A stretch of DNA of 63,449 nucleotides from Halomonas sp. (GCF_020832045.1 NZ_JAFIFK010000041.1:1-63449), one strand, 5' to 3'. Positions 8,504 through 17,815 are shown, numbered from the stretch's first letter. Made by a program: numbers and translations. Notes: a model not told the origin generated them from the letters alone.

Positions 8504-8710
8504 TTACTCTTCGCTTCGGTTCTCTTCGATCTGGCCCGGCACGCGATAGCGTACGCCCTCGGCCTGGCGATCATCCTCGTAGCGCCGCGTTTCCTCTTCG
8601 GCGGGTACGCCCCAGAGGGTCTGGCGGCTGCCGTCATCGTAGGTGTAGGTGGTGCAGCCTGAGAGCAGGACGAAACCCGAAAGAATGGTGATGTGTCGTA
8701 TTGATGTCAC
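8504..8710 (-). CDS. Small lipoprotein
   Basis: A 68-residue protein with a lipoprotein signal peptide: short basic N-terminus, hydrophobic stretch ITILSGFVLL and lipobox LSGC, giving Cys19 as the lipidated residue. The mature part is charged and rich in Arg, Glu, Asp and Tyr with no domain I recognise. It probably sits in the outer membrane facing the periplasm. The gene is isolated on its strand, between the DUF938 gene and the end of TRAP transporter 1. Confidence 0.65.
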   Translation of the reverse strand: MTSIRHITILSGFVLLSGCTTYTYDDGSRQTLWGVPAEEETRRYEDDRQAEGVRYRVPGQIEENRSEE

Positions 8711-8784
8711 GTGGAATTCCTTCGAAGAATGGCGATCATGCGGCCAGCCTGAGGCCAGGCCGCACGGTCGTCAAGACGATTTTG

Positions 8785-10044
8785 CTAGCCCGACCAGCCC
8801 AGCAGAATGGGAACGTAGACCACCAGCAAGAGCACGGCGATCAGCCCCACCAGGTAGGGCAGGATGGCTCGGGTGATACGCTCCAGCGGCAGCTGGGTGA
8901 CCGATGAGGCGACGTACAGGTTGATCGCCACTGGCGGTGTGATCATGCCGATGGCCAGACCCATCACGATGATGATGCCGAAATGGATCGGATCGATACC
9001 GAGCTGCAACACCAGCGGCAGCAAGACCGGGGTAAGAATGATCAAGGCGCTGGCGGTTTCGATGAAGACGCCGGTCAGCAGGATAACCGCCACCACGAGC
9101 AACATGATCACATAGGGGTCGGTGGAGAGAGACAGCACGGCCTGGGCGATGGCGCCAGGCACCTGCCAGCTGGAGAGCGTCCAGCTCAGCACCGCGGAAG
9201 TCGCAATGACCAGCATGATTACCGAGGTGGTTATCGCCGAGCGAATCAGTATGCGGTAGATCTCGATGAGCTTGAGGTCGCGATAGACGAACAGCGAGAC
9301 CAGCAGCGCATAGTTGACGGCCACCACTGCCGCTTCGCTTGGGGTGAAGATGCCGGAGAAAATCCCCCCAAGGATGATCACCGGCGTCATCAGGCCCCAA
9401 CTGGCACTCTTGAAGGTGCGCCAGATCGTCGCTAGCGACAGCTCGGTACCGCGTGGATAGTTGCGGCGATAGGCCTGAGTGATGGCGATGGCGGCGAGTC
9501 CGATGCCCATGAGGATGCCCGGGATGATGCCATTCAGGAACAGCTTCGACACCGACTGCTGGGCGATCACTGCATAGATGATCATCGGCACTGAGGGCGG
9601 AATGACAACGCCGATGGTGCCGCTTGCGGCAATCAGGCTGGCCGCAGAGGCGGGATCATAGCCCTTGCGCTTGAGCTCCGGCACCAGGCTCGAGCCCACG
9701 GCTGCGGTGGTGGCGGCACCCGAGCCGGAAATGGCGGCAAAGAACATGCCGGCCCCGACCGAGACGATGGAGAGGCCACCCTTGAGAAAGCCGAACAGGG
9801 AGTCGGCGAAATTCACCAGCTTCTCGCTCACCTTGCCCTGAGCCATCAGGTCGCCGGCGAGGATGAACATCGGCACCGCCACCAGGGCGAAGGAGTTGAT
9901 GCCCTGAAACATCTGCTGGGTGACCACCATCAGCGGCACCCCTTGGGCATTTAATGCGAGCAGCGTGCTGGCGCCGATGGCCAGGGCGATGGGTACCCCC
10001 AGCAGCATGAAGGCGAAGAACACAATGAACAGTAGCGCCGTCAT
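8785..10044 (-). CDS. TRAP transporter large permease DctM, system 1
   Basis: The 419-residue 12-TM subunit that forms the Na+-coupled translocation channel of a tripartite ATP-independent periplasmic transporter. Typical DctM blocks are FAISGSGAATTAAVGS, GTIGVVIPPSVPMIIYA and ITPPVAINLYV. The ATG overlaps the TGA of the small permease gene by four bases (ATGA), so the two are translationally coupled. It closes a P-Q-M operon. A GC-rich hairpin without a T run lies beyond the stop (about 8740-8763). The substrate is probably a carboxylate, not determinable here. Confidence 0.92.
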   Translation of the reverse strand: MTALLFIVFFAFMLLGVPIALAIGASTLLALNAQGVPLMVVTQQMFQGINSFALVAVPMFILAGDLMAQGKVSEKLVNFADSLFGFLKGGLSIVSVGAGMFFAAISGSGAATTAAVGSSLVPELKRKGYDPASAASLIAASGTIGVVIPPSVPMIIYAVIAQQSVSKLFLNGIIPGILMGIGLAAIAITQAYRRNYPRGTELSLATIWRTFKSASWGLMTPVIILGGIFSGIFTPSEAAVVAVNYALLVSLFVYRDLKLIEIYRILIRSAITTSVIMLVIATSAVLSWTLSSWQVPGAIAQAVLSLSTDPYVIMLLVVAVILLTGVFIETASALIILTPVLLPLVLQLGIDPIHFGIIIVMGLAIGMITPPVAINLYVASSVTQLPLERITRAILPYLVGLIAVLLLVVYVPILLGWSG

Positions 10045-10583
10045 ACCGGTGGCTCCTCGGCGGTGTCGCTACCGGTGTCGGCCGCCCGGGGGCCCTTGAT
10101 GATGAGTTCTATGACATCGACCAGGGCGTACCAGGCCATGAGACCCGCCGAGATCGGTATCACGGCGTAGACATAAGTCATCGAAAGCCGCAGCGAAGCC
10201 GAGCGCTGAAAGCTCTGCACCTGCATATAGCGGTAGCCGATCACAATCAACGCGAGCATGAAACCGAGCGCCACCAGAACCGCGGCAATTCGCGCCAGTT
10301 GAGCCAGGCGGACCGGCAGGGCATCGACGACGAAGGTCACGGCAATATGGCGCCCACGCTGAAAGGCCAGGGTGGCACCGAGAAAGGTGATCCACACCAG
10401 CAGAAAGCGGGCGACCTCTTCGGTCCAGCCCACGGCGGTGAAGAGCGTACGCGATACGATCTGCAGCGTGATCACGCCGATCAACGCCGCCATGCCCAGA
10501 AAGACGATGGGCTGAATGACGGCGTCGAGCATGCGTTCGATACGCTGCAGTATGCCCATCAGGGCATGCAGCGGGGAGATCAC
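10041..10583 (-). CDS. TRAP transporter small permease DctQ, system 1
   Basis: A 180-residue four-TM DctQ subunit with the family pattern WTEEVARFLLVWITFLGA and a following GRHIAV. It bridges the binding protein and DctM. The GTG start at 10583 directly follows the TAA of dctP, with GGAG just before; an ATG eight codons later is an alternative. The hydrophilic C-terminus is short and acidic. Confidence 0.9.
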   Translation of the reverse strand: MISPLHALMGILQRIERMLDAVIQPIVFLGMAALIGVITLQIVSRTLFTAVGWTEEVARFLLVWITFLGATLAFQRGRHIAVTFVVDALPVRLAQLARIAAVLVALGFMLALIVIGYRYMQVQSFQRSASLRLSMTYVYAVIPISAGLMAWYALVDVIELIIKGPRAADTGSDTAEEPPV

Positions 10584-11579
10584 TTACTCCAGCGCCTCCC
10601 GAATGCGCGGCAGGTAATCGCCGAACTGGTCGCCATACTTCTCGTACACCGGCGCCACGGCGGCCTGGAAGGCTTCGAGGTCGGCATCGTCGACAATCTG
10701 CATGCCGGCGGCACGCAGTTCGTCGAGCTGGTCGGCTTCCATCTCGGCGTTCATGCGTCGCTCATGCTCGGCAGCTTCCCGGGCGGCTTGCACCAGTACC
10801 TCATGGGCGGCTTCGGGGAGCTGGTTCCAGGCCGGCATGCCCATGACGAAGATGGCCGGCGCATAGGTGTGGCGCGACAGCGTCATGTGGTCCTGGGTTT
10901 CATGCAGTTTGAAGGAGTGGATGACGTTGACCGGGTTTTCCTGCCCGTCGATGGTGCCCTGTTGCATGGCGGTCAAGGCTTCGGTCCAGGCCATGGGGAT
11001 GGCATTGGCGCCAAGGGTGCGGAAGGTGTCGGTGTAAACCGGGTTTTCCATAACGCGAATGCGCAGTCCGTCGAGGTCTTCCGGGCTGCGTACCGGTCGC
11101 TCGCTGTTGGTCAAATTGCGGAAGCCTCGCTCGGCGTACGCCAGGCCTTTGAGGTTGACCTCTGCCAACTTGTCGAGAAGCTCCTGGCCGATGGGTCCGT
11201 CGAGCACCTCGTAGGCGGCTTCCGGCGAGGGGAACAGGAACGGCAATTCGAATACCGCCATCTCCTCGACGAAATTGGCCACGGGCCCGTTGGTGATCAC
11301 GCCCATGTCGACCGTACCGATCTGCATGCCTTCCAGGAGAGTGCGCTCGTCGCCCAGTGACGCGTTGGGGTAGATATCGACGGACACGGCACCTTCGGTA
11401 CGCTCGGCAACCAGCTCCTGGAATTTGACCGCGGCGATGTGGAAGCCGTCCTGCTCATTGACCACGTGGGCCAGGCGCAGGGTGATAGGGTCCATGTCGG
11501 CAAAGTCCGAGGCCTGAGCGGAGCAAGCCAATGCGAGGGAGATGCCGAGTGCCAGCGTGCTGCGTGCAAAAGTCTTCAT
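10584..11579 (-). CDS. TRAP transporter substrate-binding protein DctP, system 1
   Basis: A 331-residue periplasmic binding protein of the DctP/YiaO family. A Sec signal peptide (cleavage after about AQA, residue 23) precedes the mature domain. The family's carboxylate-binding Arg is expected in DLDGLRIRVMENP, and the conserved TIDGQENP block follows. I start at the ATG at 11579, which has AAGGA upstream and puts the signal peptide at the N-terminus. It is the first gene of its P-Q-M operon and follows a GNAT gene on the same strand. No local enzyme clearly reveals the substrate. Confidence 0.92.
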   Translation of the reverse strand: MKTFARSTLALGISLALACSAQASDFADMDPITLRLAHVVNEQDGFHIAAVKFQELVAERTEGAVSVDIYPNASLGDERTLLEGMQIGTVDMGVITNGPVANFVEEMAVFELPFLFPSPEAAYEVLDGPIGQELLDKLAEVNLKGLAYAERGFRNLTNSERPVRSPEDLDGLRIRVMENPVYTDTFRTLGANAIPMAWTEALTAMQQGTIDGQENPVNVIHSFKLHETQDHMTLSRHTYAPAIFVMGMPAWNQLPEAAHEVLVQAAREAAEHERRMNAEMEADQLDELRAAGMQIVDDADLEAFQAAVAPVYEKYGDQFGDYLPRIREALE

Positions 11580-11595
11580 ATTTTTAATTTTCCTT

Positions 11596-11639
11596 TGTCG
11601 GGTCAACCCGTTGTGGAGCATGCCCCAGCCAACCCGACA
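11596..11639. promoter_or_regulatory. Inverted repeat in the TRAP 1 leader
   Basis: TGTCGGGT (11596-11603) and ACCCGACA (11632-11639) are exact inverse complements separated by 28 bp, just upstream of dctP. They could be regulator half-sites or a leader hairpin. Nothing else in the region identifies the regulator. Confidence 0.35.
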
Positions 11640-11714
11640 GGGTCAATCGTCACAATGACATTGGGTAACACAAGTTCGGGGGCAAGCGATCACCAGGCAC
11701 TGAAACGCTCTCTC

Positions 11715-12203
11715 TCATAGCAAGCGGTACATGATGTGGCCATCGACCAACCCCTGGGTGGGATGACGAAAGGCACAGGGCAGGGTGCCGACAATCTCGA
11801 AGCCGTGCTTCAACCACTGGCGAATCGCGACCTCGTTGGTCGAGACGACCATATTGAACTGCATGGCGGTGAATCCGAGCTCGCGGGCGACGCGCAGAGA
11901 GTCCTCGCACAGCCGGTTGGCGATGCCTTGGCCGCGCGCCTGTTCGGCTACAAGATAGCCGCAGTTGCATACATGATCGCCGGGGCCGGGCTGGTTGGGC
12001 TTGAGGTAGTAGGTGCCCAGCAGGTTGCCGTCGGTATCTTCGGCCACCCGCACGGCACGGGGCAGCTCGACCCACATGCGGAAGGCATCGGCTTCGCTGA
12101 TCCGGCTCGGCACGGCATAGCTGTCGCCGGCGTGCAGCACGGGAGCGATGAACTCCCACATGGCGGGCCAATCACCTGACTGATAGGGACGAATGCGGAT
12201 CAT
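11715..12203 (-). CDS. GNAT family N-acetyltransferase
   Basis: A 162-residue single-domain GNAT enzyme. The acetyl-CoA pyrophosphate loop ARGQGIANRLCEDSL follows the beta-4 strand CNCGYLVAEQ, and the C-terminal block NEVAIRQWLKHGFEIVGTLP is typical. The acceptor substrate is unknown. The ATG at 12203 follows a perfect AAGGAGG. It lies 74 bp after the aldehyde dehydrogenase on the same strand, so it could be the last gene of the guanidino operon. Confidence 0.85.
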   Translation of the reverse strand: MIRIRPYQSGDWPAMWEFIAPVLHAGDSYAVPSRISEADAFRMWVELPRAVRVAEDTDGNLLGTYYLKPNQPGPGDHVCNCGYLVAEQARGQGIANRLCEDSLRVARELGFTAMQFNMVVSTNEVAIRQWLKHGFEIVGTLPCAFRHPTQGLVDGHIMYRLL

Positions 12204-12277
12204 CGGTTTCCTCCTTGATACCTGGCATTGGTCCCGGATTTTATCTCATGTCTGCGTGAAATGTGCCGTGTTGGACG

Positions 12278-13723
12278 TTATGTCGGCTCAACGAGGTGTT
12301 TCACCGCCAAATAGGCCGCCAGCCCCCAAGGGCCCAGCTCGCGGCCGATACCGCTACGCTTGAAGCCACCCCAGCCGGTCTCGGGCAGAACGAGCTGCTC
12401 ACTGTTGATCCAGACGCTGCCCGCCTGCAGGGCGCGTCCTATTCGATGAGCGCGTTCCCGGTCGGCGCTGATAACCGTTGCTGCCAGGCCGAAGTCGCTG
12501 GCATTGGCCAGCTCGATCGCTTCCTGCTCGCTTCCCACGCTGCGCGCGCACAATACCGGACCGAAGATCTCCTCGCGCCAAAGCCGACTGTCGCAGGGAA
12601 CGTCGCGAAACAAAGCCGGAGCCACGAAATAGCCCTGTGGCGGCAGTCGGCGATGGCTGGCATCGCGCACCGCCGTGAGTCCCTCCTGCTTGGCGACGGC
12701 GAGATACCCCTGCACTGCTTCGCGCTGTCGTACGCTGGTCAGCGGTCCCATATCGGTTTCTTCGCTCAGCGGATCGCCAAGCGTCAGCGCATCGATGCGT
12801 GCGCCAATCGCTGAATAGAGCGACTCGGCAATCGCTTTATGGACCAGCAGACGCGATGTCGCCGAGCAGATCTGCCCGGCATTGAAATAGATTCCCGCCA
12901 TGACCCAGTCGGCGGCCTGCTCGGGGTCGGCGTCTTCCATCACGATGATCGGCGACTTGCCGCCAAGCTCCAGGGAGACGTCGGCCGAGCGTTCAGCGGC
13001 AGCATGCATCACCGCTTCGCCGACTCGGTTGCTGCCGGTGAAGGAGATCTTGTCGATGCCGGGGTGTGCCGCGAGCGGCGCTCCGATTCCTGCGCCGTCA
13101 CCGAAGAGCAGGTTGAGGACACCGGCCGGTAGCCCGATCTCACTGGCGATTTCGGCCAGCACTCGCTCGGGCAGGGGCGTCACTTCCGAGGGTTTGAGCA
13201 CGGCGGTGCAGCCGGCAGCCAGTGCCGGGGCGAGCTTCCAGGCACTGGTGACGAGGGGAAAGTTCCAGGGTGTGATGAGCCCCACCACGCCTACCGGGTC
13301 GTGGTAGCAGCGTGCTTCGACGCCACTCGTCTCCAGCTCGACCAGCCGCCCTTGGCGCTGGTCGAGCTCGCGTGCTTGCCCGGCATAGTAGCGGTAGCAG
13401 GCTATAGCGTCGTCGAGATCGATATTGGCCTCGGCCAGCACCTTGCCGTTGTTGGTCGAAGAGAGACGCGTCAGTTCGTCCCGGCGGCGCGACAGCCCTT
13501 CGGCAAAACGCTCGAGATAGCTGGCGCGCTGGGACCCGCTCAAGGCCCGCCAGGCAGGCAGGGCACGCCTGGCCGCTGCTACGGCGTCGTCGACGTCGTC
13601 GGGATGCCCGGCGGTGACCTCGGCGATGGCTTCCTCGCGGTAGGGATCCATTACCGCCAGCCGGCGTTCGCCTCGCGACGGTACCCAGCGGTTGTCGATG
13701 AACTGGTGATCGAGCAGTTGCAT
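12278..13723 (-). CDS. NAD(P)-dependent aldehyde dehydrogenase, probable 4-guanidinobutyraldehyde dehydrogenase
   Basis: A full-length 481-residue ALDH-superfamily enzyme. The general-base Glu is in ELGGKSPIIV and the catalytic Cys in FNAGQICSATSR; the cofactor region GSNRVGEAVM and the C-terminal WGGFKRSGIGRELG are also intact. It resembles betaine/amino-aldehyde dehydrogenases. It starts 10 bp after the 2-ketoarginine decarboxylase-like gene, so the predicted substrate is the product of that enzyme, 4-guanidinobutanal, oxidised to 4-guanidinobutyrate. That substrate is inferred from context; gamma-aminobutyraldehyde or betaine aldehyde are possible. Confidence 0.88.
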   Translation of the reverse strand: MQLLDHQFIDNRWVPSRGERRLAVMDPYREEAIAEVTAGHPDDVDDAVAAARRALPAWRALSGSQRASYLERFAEGLSRRRDELTRLSSTNNGKVLAEANIDLDDAIACYRYYAGQARELDQRQGRLVELETSGVEARCYHDPVGVVGLITPWNFPLVTSAWKLAPALAAGCTAVLKPSEVTPLPERVLAEIASEIGLPAGVLNLLFGDGAGIGAPLAAHPGIDKISFTGSNRVGEAVMHAAAERSADVSLELGGKSPIIVMEDADPEQAADWVMAGIYFNAGQICSATSRLLVHKAIAESLYSAIGARIDALTLGDPLSEETDMGPLTSVRQREAVQGYLAVAKQEGLTAVRDASHRRLPPQGYFVAPALFRDVPCDSRLWREEIFGPVLCARSVGSEQEAIELANASDFGLAATVISADRERAHRIGRALQAGSVWINSEQLVLPETGWGGFKRSGIGRELGPWGLAAYLAVKHLVEPT

Positions 13724-13733
13724 GGCGGTTCCC

Positions 13734-15380
13734 TCAGTCAGGTGAGCTTGTCATGTGAGCCTGTCCCGTAATGGCCTGCTGCCAGGCTTCGGCATTCACT
13801 TCGATCAGCAAGGGCGCGTCGACGGGCCGTGTCGCCAGGGCGCGCGTCAGGCCTTCAGGATCGCTCACTCGTGCCGCATGGCAGCCGAAGCCGGCGGCGA
13901 CCACCTGAAAGTCCGGTGCGGCGATGTCGACGCCACAGCGCTCAACGCCGTGGGCATCCATGTAGCGACGAATCTCCTCATAGCCCCGGTTGTGCCACAA
14001 CACGATGACCACCGGCAGTCGCTGCTCCACGGCGGTGGCGAGCTCGCTGAGGGTGAACATCACGCCGCCGTCGCCGACCAGCGCCACCACTGGCAGCGCG
14101 GGCTGGCCAAGCTGAGCGCCCAGCGCGGCGGGCAGGCCATAGCCGAGGGTGCCGTAGCCGGTTGAAGCATTGAAGTAGCGTCGCACCTGCGGACGCGATA
14201 CCAGATGATTGCCGGCATAGACCGGTGCCGTGGAATCCCCCACCAGGATCGCCTCGGGTAGCGCTTGGTCGAGAGCGGCGTAGAAGGGCACGAAGAGCGC
14301 GAAGGCCGGATCGGATTCGAGGCCGAGTGACGTAAGGGTGGCGGCGGTGCGTTCGGCCCCCCGGCGGGACAGTGCCTCAGGGAAGTGCTCCGCAAGCAGC
14401 GCCAGGCTGCGCCCGGCATCGCCCACCAGGCCCAGGGAGACCTGCTGGTTGCGCACCAGCTGCTGGGCGTCGAGATCGATGCGGATCAGCCGGCCGCGCA
14501 GTTCGAAGCCGTCGTCGAACACCACATCGTAATCGGTCTCGCCGAGCTCGGTACCCACCGCCAGGACGACGTCGGCCTCGCGGGCCAGCTTGCGCACGGC
14601 GGGAAGCGCAGCATTGGCGCCCAAGTCGAGTGGGTGGTCGCTCCCGAGCAGGCCCTTGGCGTTGATAGTGATCACGGTTGGGGCATCAAGGACCTCCACC
14701 AGTGCCCTGGCCGCTTCTGCAGCATCGATGCAACCCCCGCCCAGCAGCAGTAGCGGTCGTTGCGCATCGCGCAGCCAGTCGGCAGCCAGCGCGAGACCTT
14801 CCGGATCGGCTGCAGGGCGGTAGATGCGTGCAGGTGATGGGAGGTCCTTCATTTGCACGGGCATATCGAACAGGTCGATGGGGATCTCGATGTGCACCGG
14901 ACCGGGGCGCTGGCTGGCAAACACGGCAAATGCTCGCGCCAGGACTTCCGGGAGGGCGTCCGGGTCGAGCAGGGTATGGCTGAAGCGCGAGACGCCCGCC
15001 ATCAGCTGCTGCTGGCTCTCGAGTTCATGCAGGCGGCCCTGGCCGCGGCCCAGGGTGTCGCGCCGGTTGACGCTGGATATGACCAGCATGGGGATGGAGT
15101 CGGCCAGCGCCTGGCCCATGGCGGTGGCGATGTTGGTCATCCCGGGGCCGGTAATGATCAGACACACCCCGGGCCTGCCGGTGGCCCTTGCATAGCCGTC
15201 GGCCATGAAACCGGCGCCCTGCTCATGGCGTGGTGTGACATGGCGCACGCCGCTGCCTTCCAGGCCGCGATAGAGCGCCACGGTGTGCACGCCGGGTATG
15301 CCGAACACGGTGTCGACTTCGTAGCGCTGGGACAGCAGCGTCAACAGCAGCTGGGCACATGTCATCGGTTGGCTGGTCAT
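13734..15380 (-). CDS. aruI: Thiamine-diphosphate enzyme, probable 5-guanidino-2-oxopentanoate decarboxylase
   Basis: A 548-residue acetolactate-synthase-like ThDP enzyme. The catalytic Glu region is TPRHEQGAGFMADGYARATG, and the ThDP/Mg motif begins ALVGDGGVMFTLSEL and ends at HNRG. AruI-type enzymes decarboxylate 2-ketoarginine to 4-guanidinobutanal in the arginine transaminase pathway. I start at the ATG at 15380, with GAGG overlapping the stop of the upstream membrane protein gene; longer starts extend into that gene. Flanking aldehyde dehydrogenase and ureohydrolase supply the next two steps. An acetolactate-synthase or benzoylformate-type role is less consistent with this context. Confidence 0.82.
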   Translation of the reverse strand: MTSQPMTCAQLLLTLLSQRYEVDTVFGIPGVHTVALYRGLEGSGVRHVTPRHEQGAGFMADGYARATGRPGVCLIITGPGMTNIATAMGQALADSIPMLVISSVNRRDTLGRGQGRLHELESQQQLMAGVSRFSHTLLDPDALPEVLARAFAVFASQRPGPVHIEIPIDLFDMPVQMKDLPSPARIYRPAADPEGLALAADWLRDAQRPLLLLGGGCIDAAEAARALVEVLDAPTVITINAKGLLGSDHPLDLGANAALPAVRKLAREADVVLAVGTELGETDYDVVFDDGFELRGRLIRIDLDAQQLVRNQQVSLGLVGDAGRSLALLAEHFPEALSRRGAERTAATLTSLGLESDPAFALFVPFYAALDQALPEAILVGDSTAPVYAGNHLVSRPQVRRYFNASTGYGTLGYGLPAALGAQLGQPALPVVALVGDGGVMFTLSELATAVEQRLPVVIVLWHNRGYEEIRRYMDAHGVERCGVDIAAPDFQVVAAGFGCHAARVSDPEGLTRALATRPVDAPLLIEVNAEAWQQAITGQAHMTSSPD

Positions 15381-15388
15381 CTTGCGCC

Positions 15389-16771
15389 TCAGAAGAAGAA
15401 GGTGTGGGCCATGAAGGCGATGATCGGCAAGGTGATCGCCGTGCGCAGCAGGAAGATCACGATCAGCTCCCACAGCTTGAGCGGGATCTTCGACTTGAGT
15501 ATCAAGGCACCGATCTCGGACATGTAAATGAGCTGCGTCAGCGACAGGCAGGCGATCACGAAACGGGTCAGCTCGCTTTCGATGTTGGTGGCCAGTACCG
15601 CCGGCAGGAACATGTCGGCGAAACCCACCAGCGTGGCAGGTGCGGCAGCCTCGGCCTCGGGAATGCGCAGCAGCTCGAGTACCGGCACCATGGGGTAGGA
15701 AAGCCAGGTGAACAGCGGAGTGAACTCGGCCAGGATCAGCGCTACCGTGCCGATGGCGAATACCAGCGGCAGCAGGGCGAGGAAGATGTCGGCTACATTG
15801 AACAGCGCATTGCGGGCCAGCTCGCGAGGGCCTGGAGAGTGCTCGGCGCGGCGTACCGCCTGGGTCAGGCTGTAGCGCAGCAGGCCCATTTGTTCGGTGC
15901 GCTTCTCCGCCAGCTGACAGCCTACCGGCTCGTAGTAGGTGTCGGGCTTGCGTGAAAGCGGCGGCAGGCGCGGCACGATCACCGCAGCAATCAAACCGGC
16001 CACCACCACGGTGAAGTAGAACTGGATGAACATGTGGTTGAGATCGACGAAGCTGGTGATCAGCAGACTGAAGGCGATAGAGACGATGGAGAAGTTGGTG
16101 GCGATCACCGATGCCTCGCGGCGATTGTAGAAGCCCTTCTCGTACTGCTGAGTGGTGATCAGCACGCCCACGGTGCCCGAGCCCATCCAGGATGCGGTGG
16201 CGTCGATGGCGCTGCGACCGGGCAGGTTGAAGATCACCCGGAACGGTTTGCGCACCAGACTGCCGATGAACTCCATGAAGCCGAACTCCACCAGGAAGGG
16301 CAGTAGCAAGGCAGCGAAGAAGAAGAAGGTGAGCAGTACCGGTGCCAGGTCGTTGAGCATCACGCCGCCGGTGAACGAGGCGGTGACGAACTCAGGGCCG
16401 AACTGGAAGAAGGTCATGAGGGCGAAGGCCGCCCCCAGGATACGCATGCCGAACCATACCGGCCCGACGTGGAACATGTCGCGCAGCACCCCCTTCTCGG
16501 CCCAGCCTGGGCGAGCGAGCTTGATGAAGCTCGTGGCCAGCACGGAGAGTACCAGAACGGCCACGGCGATGGCCGGCAGGGCGTCGCCGAGCAGCGCCTT
16601 GAGGCCATCGGCCATGAAGCCCATGCCGATGTTGATGGTATCGCCGATCTGGAAGGGAATCAGGAACAGACCGACCCCGAGCGCGGAAGGGATGAGGAAT
16701 TTGAGCAGATGGCTACGCTCCAGAGGAGCTTGCTCGGTGCCAGTTCGGTGAGTCGTGTCAGAGGAGGACAT
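15389..16771 (-). CDS. YjiH/COG3314 family membrane protein, putative arginine or guanidino-compound transporter
   Basis: A 460-residue polytopic membrane protein, paralogous to the one at 871-2202 (shared IPSALGVGLFLIPF, PGRSAIDA and PRLPPLSR). It lies inside the guanidino operon, 47 bp after the ureohydrolase and overlapping the ribosome binding site of the decarboxylase gene. A membrane protein co-transcribed with arginine or guanidinobutyrate catabolism is most simply its transporter. The family has no established substrate that I know of, so the role is inferred from gene position. GGAGG precedes the ATG at 16771, with little spacing. Confidence 0.78.
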   Translation of the reverse strand: MSSSDTTHRTGTEQAPLERSHLLKFLIPSALGVGLFLIPFQIGDTINIGMGFMADGLKALLGDALPAIAVAVLVLSVLATSFIKLARPGWAEKGVLRDMFHVGPVWFGMRILGAAFALMTFFQFGPEFVTASFTGGVMLNDLAPVLLTFFFFAALLLPFLVEFGFMEFIGSLVRKPFRVIFNLPGRSAIDATASWMGSGTVGVLITTQQYEKGFYNRREASVIATNFSIVSIAFSLLITSFVDLNHMFIQFYFTVVVAGLIAAVIVPRLPPLSRKPDTYYEPVGCQLAEKRTEQMGLLRYSLTQAVRRAEHSPGPRELARNALFNVADIFLALLPLVFAIGTVALILAEFTPLFTWLSYPMVPVLELLRIPEAEAAAPATLVGFADMFLPAVLATNIESELTRFVIACLSLTQLIYMSEIGALILKSKIPLKLWELIVIFLLRTAITLPIIAFMAHTFFF

Positions 16772-16818
16772 ACGTTTATCCCTTGTGGGTTGTCTTTATT
16801 GGGTCAGACCAGTTCGAG

Positions 16819-17769
16819 TCAGTCGCGGCGCATCACACCGGGGAGAGCACACAGAATTTCGTAGAGCAGGGTGGCGCCCATCAGCGCCGTGTTGCCGCTG
16901 GGGTCGTAAGGGGGGGAAACCTCGACCAGATCGCCGCCAACGATGTTCAGGCCGGCGGCGCCGCGAACGATTTCGAGCCCCTGGGCCGAGGTCAGGCCGC
17001 CCATCTCCACGGTTCCCGTTCCCGGGGCCACCGAGGGGTCGAGACCGTCGATGTCGAAGGTGACGTAGACCGGCGTGTCTCCCATCTGGCTGCGCACTTC
17101 GTCCATCAGCGGGGCGAGCGAGCGGTACCAGCACTCCTCGGCCGTGACCACGCGAAACCCCTGCTGGCGACACCAGTCGAAGTCCTCGGCGGAGTAGCCG
17201 GTGCCGCGCAGTCCAATCTGCACCACCTTGCCCTTCGCCAGCAGGCCCTCCTCCTGGGCGCGCCGGAACGGCGTTCCGTGGGCGAGGGGCTCGCCGAACA
17301 TATGCTCATTGACGTCGGCGTGAGCATCGATATGAATCAGTCCCACCGGGCCGTGCTTCTTGGCGATGGCCCGCAGGATCGGCAGCGTGATGAGGTGATC
17401 GCCGCCCAGGGTTAGAGGTACGCAGCCATGGGAGAGCACTTCGTCGTAGAAGGCAGTGATGATGTCCACGGTCTTGGGCAGGTGAAAGGTGTTGATCGGC
17501 ACGTCGCCGATGTCGGCTACCTGCAGGCTGTCGAAAGGCGCGGCGCGGGTGGCCATGTTGTAGGGGCGCAGCATGCGTGACTCGTCGCGGATCTGGCGCG
17601 GCCCCAGGCGCGTTCCGGGACGGTTGGAGGTGCCGATATCCAGCGGCACGCCGATGAAGGCAACATCGAGCCCAGCAGCAGTGGGCTGGGTGGGCAGGCG
17701 CATCATGGTAGCGGGGCCGCCGAAGCGGGGCATCTCGTTGCCGCCGAGCGGCTGGTTGAAATCGGCCAT
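16819..17769 (-). CDS. gbuA: Agmatinase-family ureohydrolase, probable guanidinobutyrase
   Basis: A 316-residue arginase/agmatinase-fold enzyme. The binuclear metal ligands are all visible: LGGDHLITLP, IHIDAHADVNE and FDIDGLDPSVAPGTGT. It hydrolyses a guanidino group to urea. In this operon the likely substrate is 4-guanidinobutyrate, giving GABA; agmatine, guanidinopropionate or guanidine are alternatives because specificity loops cannot be judged by eye. The ATG at 17769 follows AGGAG by 8 bp. It is the first gene behind a strong sigma-54 promoter. Confidence 0.85.
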   Translation of the reverse strand: MADFNQPLGGNEMPRFGGPATMMRLPTQPTAAGLDVAFIGVPLDIGTSNRPGTRLGPRQIRDESRMLRPYNMATRAAPFDSLQVADIGDVPINTFHLPKTVDIITAFYDEVLSHGCVPLTLGGDHLITLPILRAIAKKHGPVGLIHIDAHADVNEHMFGEPLAHGTPFRRAQEEGLLAKGKVVQIGLRGTGYSAEDFDWCRQQGFRVVTAEECWYRSLAPLMDEVRSQMGDTPVYVTFDIDGLDPSVAPGTGTVEMGGLTSAQGLEIVRGAAGLNIVGGDLVEVSPPYDPSGNTALMGATLLYEILCALPGVMRRD

Positions 17770-17815
17770 GGTGGGCTCCTGATCGCGAAGAAAGGTTTCA
17801 CTCACTCATCAGGTC

